Positions 38,001 through 44,963 of a stretch of DNA of 64,000 nucleotides are shown in pieces; the stretch's first letter is position 1; each line of letters opens with the position of its first letter. The stretch comes from Sipunculus nudus. Lineage: Eukaryota > Annelida > Sipuncula > Golfingiida > Sipunculidae. The translations under genes and the position numbers were made by a program. The DNA lies in contig CM049321.1 in assembly GCA_026874595.1 (NCBI GenBank), forward strand, positions 48,523,297-48,587,296, in the 5' to 3' direction. The notes under the pieces are model-generated. The model ran no database searches and had not been told where the DNA came from. It saw only the letters and a list, made by a program, of their open reading frames with translations.

Positions 38001-41000
38001 AAAGTGGTGCAGCAAAGTTCAATTAACTGTTGGTATGTTAGTTAGAAAGCATTTCCCACTCCCCCTCAAATTAATTTTTAGCCATAATTTTAGCCACATT
38101 AATTTTATTTTAGCCTCATTCCTGGTTTTTTTTAGCCCCAGTATTACTTTAGTTAAAAATTGTTATTTTTGTCCAATAATTGTATTACTGATATATAAAA
38201 AAATCTATTAACTTCATCAAATGATACTGTAATTCACAATGACATTCATAATGATATAGTGACCACAAAGTAAGAGTTATTCCACAGTCTGCCATATTTT
38301 CCAAAATCATGTTTTACAGTCATATATTTGCAATTTTTATGGTAATTTGCGAACAATTGGGGACACTTGACATTTTCCTTAGCCATTCTGGTTGAACTTT
38401 AGTTTTTGGCTAAAGGTTATATATGGCACATAGGCCCTGGATAGGTGACAAGGAGGGGCTGAGTGATGCTTGGAATATCACTCATCCAGTTATACATATT
38501 TTGTCAAGCAGCTGTGTTTTAACTCCCCACCTCTGTGCACACATATAATATATTTGTGTTACCATCCTCTGTTGGAGACATGAGAGTTTTTCATTGATAA
38601 CCAGGAAGACAGACTGACAAATCCTCTTCCTCGTTCCTGGGCGACAGTGCATGAGAGCTGTTATCTGATGATTGGTCAAAATTAACAAGTGACCCATGGG
38701 TCATGACGCTCAGCTGCCAAGCATGACCTTTGACATCATGGACTGAGATTCACAACTTCCAGTCAAATTTTGAAGAACCAATTTGCCAATTTGTTGGAAA
38801 TTTTCTATGACAACAGAAATATATATCACCTATGTCTGGTTAAAACACAGTGAATTGATGGTCTGAGCAAAATGCATGATTGTTAAGCTATCAGGAACTA
38901 TTCCAACAGCTTGCTTGAAACCTGTCAGTCTCAAAGGAACACCACAAAGGGCAAATATAAGATCAAAATATAAAGCAAAAATCAAGGATATACATGCAAG
39001 AATTATTGAGAAACAGGTGCTTCTGTATGAATTTTTATTCAATACAAGCCAACTGTACTGCACTTTTATAAATGATGGTAATATTTATTCAGAAATATTT
39101 GACCCAATCCTTTACAAGATTACATAAATATACATCCAACTGCATTCACTTTAACTGTTCTTGAGATAATATGATCAAAAGGAATTAAAAGATGGTTGCC
39201 TGGTGGCCATATTGGACTTCTGACAAGTCTGAAATCAGACAACAAACATTCTCTAAATCAGACCAAACATTAAAGAAAAATTACTGAAACTGCACTGAAG
39301 AAAGAATTTCTAAGGTGGCTAACTGGCAGACATAATGGATTTCTGACAAGTATGACATTTGATATCCCACATTCTCCAATAAGAGACCAAACTTGGGGCA
39401 AATTATCCAGTAATGAATGCCCAAAATAATTCAAAAGGCATGTCCAGGCCCTCATATCAGATTTATAGATATGCAATTGTAAAAAGTGTAAGTCAAATAT
39501 TTTTTATTATCACTCTGCTTTTCAATGGGGTCAGCAGGGTAGGTAAACTGCCAAACCTGAAAGAAAAGAAATGCAGAAAGCATGACTAAGAGTCTTGAAA
39601 TAAAACAAAAAGCCATCCTAAATCAAGGTACACATCCACATATTATGAGAACAAACGCTTGTATATGTGGTGATATATATTAAAATATTCAGTTATCTAG
39701 GAAACTAAGTTTATTGCTAGGATTCCATAAAATAAATTGCAAAATGTTCCCATCATCTTATAAATCAGTAGCTAAACCTTAATACTATACTCTCATAGTC
39801 TTAATGCCTGGCTGAAGCATTCTGACAACAGTGTTTTTGTTATGAAGTAACGAGCTACTTATCACTGAGCCTTATCACTTAATAGGCTGATACGAAAGGG
39901 AGTCATATGGCACCAGTGTCACTCTCAATTACAGCCACACAGGGAGATGTACCAGCTGGAGTGGGATGGTTATATATACAAGAAAAATAGAGATGGTCTA
40001 TAAAATAAGTAATTGTGAACATCCCTGACCTATGACCTTGGCCTTTTGCCCATATATCAACTGGATTCTTTCTAAATGATGGGTAACTACTAACCACTCA
40101 AATCTGGTGTAATTACTTGGCAACCAATGGGTGAATAACTCTGACCTGCAACCTTTAACCTGCTGACCAGCTGACCCCAAAATCAATAAGTTATTTATTC
40201 AAGCAAAAAGACCCATAAATATGAAGTTTGAGTCAAACTGAGTGATGCATAGATGTGGCATATGTGAAAGACTGAAGGTTTGGGTTGAACAGTTACACTT
40301 GAAATATGCTCACAAGCATTTAGAACAATTAAATATTGTGACCTTGACCTTTGACTTTTTGACCTCAACATCAATAGGCTTCTTCCCTTATTGGTAGGTA
40401 AGCCATATAGGACAGGTGGACGGTACAGATTGAAAAGTTTGCTTGAAAATGACTCCACGCAAGAAGTGGGTGCTGTGAACTTGACCTTTGACCTCAAAAT
40501 CAACAGGTCTTTTCCCCTGTTGGCAGAGAAGCGATATCAGTGCTGGAAGGTTTGGAATGAAAAGTCTAGCTTGAAATGTGTCCACAACCTTTTCAAAGAA
40601 GTGGATCCTGTGACCCTGACCTTTGACCTCAAAATCTATAGGATTCTTCTCCCACTTAGTAGGTGAGCTATATGTGAAAAATAAAAGAATTGGGGTGAAA
40701 GGGTTGGCTTAAAATGCATCCACAGGCTTTTCGAAGAAGAGGCTCCTGTGACCTTGACCTTTGACCTAAAAAAATTATGGTTTTTCCCCTGTTGGTAGGT
40801 GAGCTGTATGTGAAAGATGGAAGGTTTTGGATGAAAATTTTGTCTCAAAGAGTTATTTCTGGGGGGTACAAACACACCCCATAACTTCAAGAATATAGGT
40901 CGCAGTGACCTAATTTCAGGTTTGCAAGGAGATCTTTTTATAACCTCTAAGACTGCATAGGGTTCATGGCCCTAGCCCCTACGGTTACGATTTGTGCCCT

Positions 41001-42672
41001 GCTAACGGACGGACGGCCGGCCGGACGGACGGACGGACAGACGGACAGACGGAAGGATGACGGACAAAGACCCATCGCTATAGCCCAGCATGACTGAAAG
41101 TCAGCTGAGCTAAAAATTTTATTAAAGCAGCCTATCCAATATCTGATGTATATTAAATAATCCCCTGAAACATCCATAAAAATAATCCAGTAAATGCTGA
41201 TCCAAGGGTATAAAGGCTGTTTTTTTTTTTAATATATCCATGTTTTGATAATAAATGGGGGTCAACCTAAATATATTCAAATGCATTCAACAAGTGCATC
41301 TGGTGGAATGTAAGATGAACCAGAGTTTTGCACACGGCACTTTGTGACTACCAAGTAGTGACCTTTCCACTTCAACACATATATGCAACCAACTATCTTC
41401 AGTTCTCTGTTTTTTTTTGTTTGTTTATAAACATGGGTGCATGTTCCATGTTTAATTACATCTTGGACATAAACAAGATCACACATCAATCACAGAGGCA
41501 TTATATGAACCTTTCTTAACAGTAATCACCTACAGTTCATATACTTTATGTATACAGCGTAATTCAGCAATCACATCAATTCTACATAAAAGTAGTTGAA
41601 TAGCAGGCTTTAAGTGACCCACATAACTGATACAGTCAAACTTTTGTTTTCCTCAGTTTATTTCAAAAGTGGAAGTAATTAACTGATTTTTTTGTTTAAA
41701 TCTGTCAGGAACCATTATTCAAATGAAAAGCTCCAGAGTTTTTTTCTAATTGACTATATCCAGATAATGAAGTTGAAGATAACTGTACCCTGTCATTAAG
41801 TAAATATCAAGCAGGCCTGTTCACCTTTTTTTATCAATGAGGAAATATTCAAATTGCACCAAGCAGATGAACAACATAACAAGTGGGACTGTAGTTTTGA
41901 CTTATGGAAATACACCAATGTGGACTAAAGAAGAGATTATTGATGTATCACATTCCTTACTAATCCTTAGCATTTTAATAATGCATTTAACTAAATCATG
42001 TGTCATTCTGTCAAAACAATGAAATTAATACCTTTTTTTGGGAGGTCTGAAATGATTTCTGATCTTTCAAGTATCCCAGAAAAATCACCATATTGTACTT
42101 GAGATATATTTTTTATTAAATAAAAACAAACAATTTTTACGGTTGTACATGTAATGGCACTGAAAAACTGGTTGAGTTAAATATTACCAGGGTTGGGGCC
42201 AGGTACTTCAACCTTACTTGCACATGTACCTGTACTTATGTGCACAATTCAGAGTACCTGTACCTGGCTTTCGTGAGAAGGAAGTACCTGGTACCTGTGA
42301 AAGGAACTAAAGCGCCTGTACCTGGTATAAAGTGCTCCAGGTACACATGTAATACCGAGGATGGACATAAGGCACAGGTCAAGTACATGACAACATGTAA
42401 AAAGCTGTCACTCCTATGGGGCAGTAACCTCACCTAGGCAGGGTAATTACCAAGCCTGCATCCCTGCAGCAGGATTTAAAGTTAAATTAACTGACTGGGC
42501 TTGAGGCATACTGGTCGATACCCCTTCACAACTGAAGTCCATTGTAGCATCATCATCACAAAGTAGAAGGCAACTATCAAAGGTTTCTGAAAAGGGTTGC
42601 TCACATGTATGCCCCATGTAGCTGTGGTCTAATTTTCACAGGTTAATGGTCAAGAAAAATGAAGAATCGAGG

Positions 42673-42710
<38 letters not shown>

Positions 42711-43315
42711 CAAGATAAAAAATTTGAAGAATTGTTGCTAACCAGAACTCTCCACATCAGCCAGAAAAAGCAAAACTTTCCATGTATTACAGAAAACTTG
42801 TTCCAATATAAACCAAATTCAGTTACTTGTGCATGATTCTAAAACATTTCTCAATTTGATTTACCTCCAATTAACACGTTTATTGTTACTTATAATATTC
42901 ATAAGATTTACAATTTGAATATATGAATGTTTAATTTCTGTATAAATAAAATTTTTTAACTTCTGAAGGTCATCCTTTATATTTGAAAGGCATGTCCTAT
43001 ATATTTACAGACAAAATATGAAGTGAGCATTAAATATTGCATAACAATGTGCATATATCTTGATGTATGCAATTTTCATTTATTCAAATGGCTTAACAAT
43101 ATTCTGTGTACCTGTACCCAGGTACCTTCTAATGAACCTGTACCTAGGTATTGTCACATGTATCTGACCCCAACCCTATACATAACTTAACTCTACAGGT
43201 TATTTGGTGCCACAAAATACAGAAATTTCACCAGTGCCATAGCATTTATTTTGTTTTGTTTAAATATTTCTCATAGTTTTCTCTTTATCATATTGAAAGT
43301 TAAGCAAAATTGTGA

Positions 43316-43384
<69 letters not shown>

Positions 43385-44499
43385 ATGCACCTACCAATTT
43401 TATTTTATTTTTAAATAAAATTGACACCTCTGTAGTAATTTATTATGCAACATTGCACTTGATAAAATGTCCATGGTCAATACTCAATAATCAATATTGG
43501 TCAATTTCAGTGAATAATGTCCTGATTTCAGTGATTATAAAATGCTTCGGAGCAATTTTACAATAGGTTAAATATTATGGTTCAACAGACTGTCTAAATA
43601 GGGTGACACATTTGATGGGGCTAGAGAAAATAAGACAAATACTCATATATGTATCACATAAAATAGAAGAGAAACTATCAATATTATTATTCACCAGTTT
43701 TAGGCATGCACAAGGCATTCCTATTCGATCTTGATACTGGTGTTGCACCTATTGTAAAATCTTACCAATGCTTCTTTTCCTTCCAAATTCTATTATAACA
43801 CACAAGTGCCAACTTAAGTAGACTGAAGACTGAAACTGGGTGGTTCTAGTGAGCATGCCTGAAAACTGCAGGGTTTAGTAACATGTCATAAATATAATGC
43901 TTACAAAATACATTATATGATATTATAATTATAAATTTAGTTGCTAAAGTGACTATTTAAACACTTATTTTTAATTAGTTATTTTTTTTTTAGTTTAGTT
44001 TTTTTTATAAATTGTTATTGTTCTAAAAAAATTTTAAAAGTATATAGTTTCACAATATTTCATCGCATGCCATTTGTTTACAAAATATGTACTCTGGTTT
44101 TTCTTTCTACACACACTGAACTCAATTTGCTTGAAACTTAAATGTAAGATTTCACAAAATTCTTATCAGTTGTTTAGTAAGTATTTAATAATAAAGTTTA
44201 GATTGCTAAAAACCTAAATGTAGAAAATAACGAGATTATTTGTGTCATTTAATGTAGAGTAGAATAAACTGTACAAAAAAATCGATCAAAATCTTGCATC
44301 CCTATCTGTGGTGTCATCGATAAATTCGTGTACACTGTACAGCGAGCATCGAACCGTCACGCTCGATGCCGGTGACAGCTGTCAAGCCATTCCTTAATGG
44401 ACCGGGGTTCATTAAGGTTTAATAAGCAAATTCACTCACCACCAATAGCAGCAGCCGAAGGAACTGGCATCTCAAGGTTTTAATCACGCCATACAACAT
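16841..44499 (-). CDS. ERP44: ERP44, endoplasmic reticulum resident protein 44 (complete, 13 coding exons)
   Basis: PDI-family chaperone that cycles between ER and early Golgi, retaining unassembled secretory proteins and oxidoreductases through mixed disulfides. Coding exons join as 44499-44440, 31236-31164, 30522-30483, 29033-28964, 28225-28183, 26618-26434, 25999-25884, 23847-23790, 22841-22725, 21592-21481, 20573-20426, 19448-19346 and 17017-16841. All junctions are GT/AG and phases agree, giving 1,302 nt (433 residues plus stop; the human protein is about 406). Seen: hydrophobic signal peptide (about 1-26), thioredoxin domain a with VNFYADW and the single-cysteine CRFS motif (C59-S62), KYPTLKIFRHG, YRGQRS, two further thioredoxin-like domains, an acidic/proline-rich C-tail and terminal RDEL. 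His328, His359, His363 and His364, matching the zinc-binding histidine region of vertebrate ERp44, are kept. Both cysteines of one b'-domain disulfide are missing (G301, L318). Identity is secure. Confidence 0.96.
17023..17112. repeat. Short tandem repeat next to the ERP44 last-exon acceptor
   Basis: Three to four imperfect copies of GAATATTCATGAGTTCTGAAA (about 25-28 bp spacing) occupy the last ~100 bases of intron 12, ending a few bases before the ATTTTTCAG acceptor of exon 13. Confidence 0.75.
17113..19345. other. ERP44 intron 12, no gene seen
   Basis: AT-rich. It includes a small inverted-repeat pair (ATACCCACCAG at about 18,226 and CTGGCGGGTAT at about 18,292) and a 98-codon minus ORF at 17,793-18,089 that has no recognisable domain. 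Confidence 0.5.
19140..19275 (+). repeat. Interspersed repeat (TTTGGTGGATGTAAC family), partial copy
   Basis: TTTTTGGTGGATGTAACGGC, TTTTTTAATGCTAACTTAAC and CATCTGCAGAAATC; see 51,130. In ERP44 intron 12. Confidence 0.55.
19346..19448 (-). CDS. ERP44: ERP44 coding exon 12 (histidine cluster)
   Basis: Residues 341-375: VADLHSGKLHREFHHGPDP followed by a proline-rich stretch. The LHREFHHG motif is the histidine cluster implicated in zinc-dependent client binding of ERp44. Acceptor TTTCCAG, donor GTAAATGAA. Confidence 0.94.
19449..20425. other. ERP44 intron 11
   Basis: No gene. It contains a CTCF-like GGCGCCATCTAGTGG at 19,937-19,951 (minus-strand orientation). Confidence 0.5.
20426..20573 (-). 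CDS. ERP44: ERP44 coding exon 11 (b' domain, missing cysteine pair)
   Basis: Residues 292-341. VNFLVANGHKFTHPL and NDLPVLAIDSFRHMY align without gaps to human ERp44, but the two cysteines expected at 301 and 318 read Gly and Leu. The FRHMY histidine (H328) is retained. Acceptor TTGACAG, donor GTAAGTGAG. Confidence 0.95.
20574..22724. other. ERP44 introns 10 and 9
   Basis: AT-rich spacer around exon 10. No repeat family was recognised and no additional coding sequence; the ORFs at 22,170-22,490 are not gene-like. Confidence 0.45.
21481..21592 (-). CDS. ERP44: ERP44 coding exon 10
   Basis: Residues 255-291 plus one base: ELTEEGLPFLILFVNPDD and a helix QVAKELLHER at the start of domain b'. Acceptor TTCCACAG, donor GTGAGTAGA. 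Confidence 0.95.
22725..22841 (-). CDS. ERP44: ERP44 coding exon 9
   Basis: Residues 216-254, phase 0 at both ends. It contains GQPDMLYTG and WANDKCVPLVRDITFENAE. C241 aligns with the second cysteine of the b-domain disulfide, so that pair (C189/C241) is kept. Acceptor GTATTTCAG, donor GTAAGTGTT. Confidence 0.95.
22842..23789. other. ERP44 intron 8
   Basis: A CTCF-like CCACCAGGTGGCAGC lies at 22,872-22,886, 30 bp from exon 9. A CATATATG/GTGCA-rich segment at 23,280-23,580 looks like a weak inverted-repeat element (GTGTGCGTATATGAGTATGT near 23,295; CATGCATATAAGCACACA near 23,566). Confidence 0.45.
23790..23847 (-). CDS. ERP44: ERP44 coding exon 8
   Basis: A 58-bp exon completing G196 and encoding EMAASERVAGNKITFRPQT (197-215), the DVSKPERY/NIIYKP segment of the human protein. 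Acceptor CTTTCAG, donor GTAAGTGAT. Confidence 0.9.
24690..25195. repeat. Modular repeat, family C
   Basis: Three ~110-130-bp modules, each with TGACCTCATTAAATATGCAT, followed by AAAGTTAACAGAAGGACGGA, GTGGATATACCATAATG and a right end GGCGTATAAAA. Related copies lie at 26,790-27,290 and 4,620-5,165. Located in ERP44 intron 6-8 territory (intron 7). Confidence 0.7.
25884..25999 (-). CDS. ERP44: ERP44 coding exon 7
   Basis: Residues 158-195 and part of G196, from RSKRHVIGYFES to LRDDCKFHAAI. It is the first strand and helix of domain b; C189 corresponds to one partner of the b-domain disulfide of vertebrate ERp44. Acceptor TTTTTTGTAG, donor GTATGTTTC. Confidence 0.93.
26434..26618 (-). CDS. ERP44: ERP44 coding exon 6
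   Basis: Largest coding exon: residues 96-157. It holds the cis-proline segment YHVTKYPTLKIFRHG, then KREYRGQRSADALVNFVREQ, ending domain a and leading to the b-domain linker. Donor GTAAGTGAA follows NLD. The reading frame runs on past the donor without homology, so the exon end is set by the splice site and by the fit to exon 7. Confidence 0.96.
26790..27290. repeat. Modular repeat, family C
   Basis: Modules with CTCTGACCTCATTAACATGC, TCTGACCTAATTAAATATGC and TCTGATCTCAATAAATGTGT, then GGATGGACAGACG, GTGGGTATACCATAATAGG and GGGCATATAAAA. Same order of parts as at 24,690. In ERP44 intron 5. Confidence 0.7.
28183..28225 (-). CDS. ERP44: ERP44 coding exon 5
   Basis: A 43-bp exon for residues 82-95 (AGKALFGKVDCDRE), the beta-strand with the conserved VDCD of PDI-family thioredoxin domains; C92 is the second conserved cysteine of domain a. 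Acceptor TTCCAG, donor GTGAGTTAA. Confidence 0.94.
28727..28914. mobile_element. Mariner-like MITE in ERP44 intron 4
   Basis: Ends ACAGTAAACCCCTTG and the inverse of ACAGTAAACCTTGCC, bordered by TA on both sides. Internal GTGGTCA repeats resemble the copies at 15,098 and 59,915. Non-coding. Confidence 0.75.
28964..29033 (-). CDS. ERP44: ERP44 coding exon 4 (CRFS active-site motif)
   Basis: Begins by completing W58 and then reads C59-R-F-S62, the one-cysteine thioredoxin-like motif diagnostic of ERp44 (other PDIs have CxxC), followed by the active-site helix QMLAPVFDEAADKIKQELP. Ends in phase 0 at GTGAGTATT. Confidence 0.95.
29034..31163. other. ERP44 introns 3 and 2
   Basis: AT-rich around the 40-bp exon 3. 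No repeat family or further coding signal. Confidence 0.45.
30483..30522 (-). CDS. ERP44: ERP44 coding exon 3 (thioredoxin domain a, VNFYADW)
   Basis: A 40-bp exon encoding A45 to the first two bases of W58. The peptide ASNEFVFVNFYADW is the core strand leading into the active site. Acceptor CTTTTCAG, donor GTAAGTGTG. The tryptophan codon is split across the intron. Confidence 0.93.
31164..31236 (-). CDS. ERP44: ERP44 coding exon 2
   Basis: Residues 21-44 plus one base. Acceptor TTTCAG, donor GTAAGTAAC. It carries the end of the signal peptide (SSIFWGLANG) and the start of the mature protein with NIDDML, aligning with the NIDEIL segment before the first thioredoxin strand of vertebrate ERp44. 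Confidence 0.88.
31312..31719. mobile_element. 408-bp MITE in ERP44 intron 1
   Basis: Ends CCCCTTTCAAA and TTGCAAGTGAAAGGG (inverse CCCTTTCACTT), flanked by ATA at 31309-31311 and 31720-31722. Interior has repeated CATTCAAAA(C/T)(A/G)GTTTGAA. It lies 70 bp upstream of exon 2 in transcriptional terms. Confidence 0.7.
32676..33652. mobile_element. Modular repeat element, family B, with 13-bp terminal inverted repeats
   Basis: Ends AGCCCTCAGCCAA (about 32,676) and TTGGCTGAGGGCT (about 33,640) are perfect inverted repeats. Inside are three ~300-bp tandem modules beginning near 32,870, 33,180 and 33,475, each with GGTCAAGGTCAC and AACTTGACCGAGATTTTGTC and an AGGTGGCGCC segment. The last module is followed by GGACGGA repeats before the right end. 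Located in ERP44 intron 1. Confidence 0.75.
34808..35206. mobile_element. 399-bp MITE in ERP44 intron 1
   Basis: Ends AAGCTTTGTTTCCAT and ATGGAAACACAGCTT, TA on both sides. A second inverted pair inside (AACTGTTTCCATAAGTACG / TACTTATGGAAACAGTT) makes nested hairpins. Confidence 0.75.
35207..38683. other. ERP44 intron 1, central part
   Basis: AT-rich, apart from the TCAAGGTCA-type modules at 37.04-37.48 kb. No coding region. Confidence 0.45.
37040..37480. repeat. Modular repeat with TTGACCTTGA / TCAAGGTCA pairs
   Basis: Two to three ~130-170-bp modules (near 37,055, 37,205 and 37,295), each with TTGAC(C)TTGAAGAT..GTCAAGGTCA. Similar half-site-rich design to the cores at 33 kb and 40 kb. No ends recognised. 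Confidence 0.55.
38684..41111 (-). mobile_element. Modular repeat element, family A, complete copy in ERP44 intron 1
   Basis: Minus-strand orientation. The 5' end is a hairpin at 41,111-41,082 (AGCTCAGCTGACT, three-base loop, AGTCATGCTGGGCT) followed by a (GTCC)n-type tract (41,060-41,003). The core holds about six ~120-200-bp modules with TGACCTTTGACCT (40.02-40.87 kb) and two ~130-bp modules around 39.19-39.42 kb. The 3' end is the palindrome TGACCCATGGGTCA with CAGCTGAGCG at 38,684-38,716. No coding sequence, so non-autonomous. Confidence 0.7.
42189..43178. mobile_element. About 1-kb inverted-repeat element with GTACCTG subterminal repeats
   Basis: Left end AGGGTTGGGGCCAGGTAC and right end GTATCTGACCCCAACCCT are inverted. 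The first 170 bp hold many GTACCTG/CAGGTAC words, the last 70 bp several more. The middle is AT-rich with a (TA)n tract (42,677-42,706). In ERP44 intron 1; target duplication not clear. Confidence 0.7.
43318..43381. repeat. (TA)n microsatellite in ERP44 intron 1
   Basis: About 31 TA units. Confidence 0.97.
43382..44439. other. ERP44 intron 1, 5' end
   Basis: AT-rich, with a small CpG-containing patch at 44,325-44,380 (CGTCACGCTCGATGCCGG) near exon 1. Nothing else. Confidence 0.45.
44440..44499 (-). CDS. ERP44: ERP44 coding exon 1 (start codon, signal peptide)
   Basis: Encodes residues 1-20: ATG at 44499, basic/polar start, then a leucine run (RLLLLV), the first half of a signal peptide. It ends in phase 0 at the donor GTGAGTGAA. 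The ATG was chosen because it is the first in frame before the hydrophobic run and joins in frame to exon 2. An equally possible donor three bases earlier would drop one valine. Confidence 0.85.
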
Positions 44500-44963
44500 C
44501 GTGATAGCGCCAGAAAATGCGTATTTATGGAAAGTCAATCCAGAAATACGGCATGCACAGGTGCACGGACTGACCCAAACAAATATGGCCGCCCCGGTGA
44601 TGTGTAATATCGCGGGATCGAGATTTCATATAAAAGATATTATTTGCATATTTCCAGAATACTATGGGGAAATTCACTATTTTACATTAGGAAATAACAT
44701 TTCATGTATCATGATGTATTAAAACGCAGACTTTAAATAACACAAATTGGTTTCTTTCATGTACAGGAAATGAAGGTGCGCATGCGTTAAGGGACATTCC
44801 GTAGCGAGTGTATACAAATGAAGTATGTCTGATTGAGATATCGTATAAAATCCTTGGAAATGAAGTCATGGCTTTTTAGCCGTGAGGAGATATCTACACA
44901 AACGTGAATGTGTATTGTTGTTGTATAAATTTCCACAGACTCCACGGAAAACGGAAATTCTGG
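44500..44963. promoter_or_regulatory. Promoter-like region upstream of ERP44, possibly bidirectional
   Basis: Lies between the ERP44 start (minus strand) and a possible BBS9 first-exon donor at 44,964. It includes a near-perfect NRF1-type element TGCGCATGCG at 44777-44786, an ATGGCCGCC (YY1-like) at about 44586-44594 and scattered CpGs (TCGCGGGATCG at about 44610) unlike the CpG-poor surroundings. No TATA box stands out. This fits a housekeeping promoter for ERP44; shared use by BBS9 is speculative. Confidence 0.4.
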
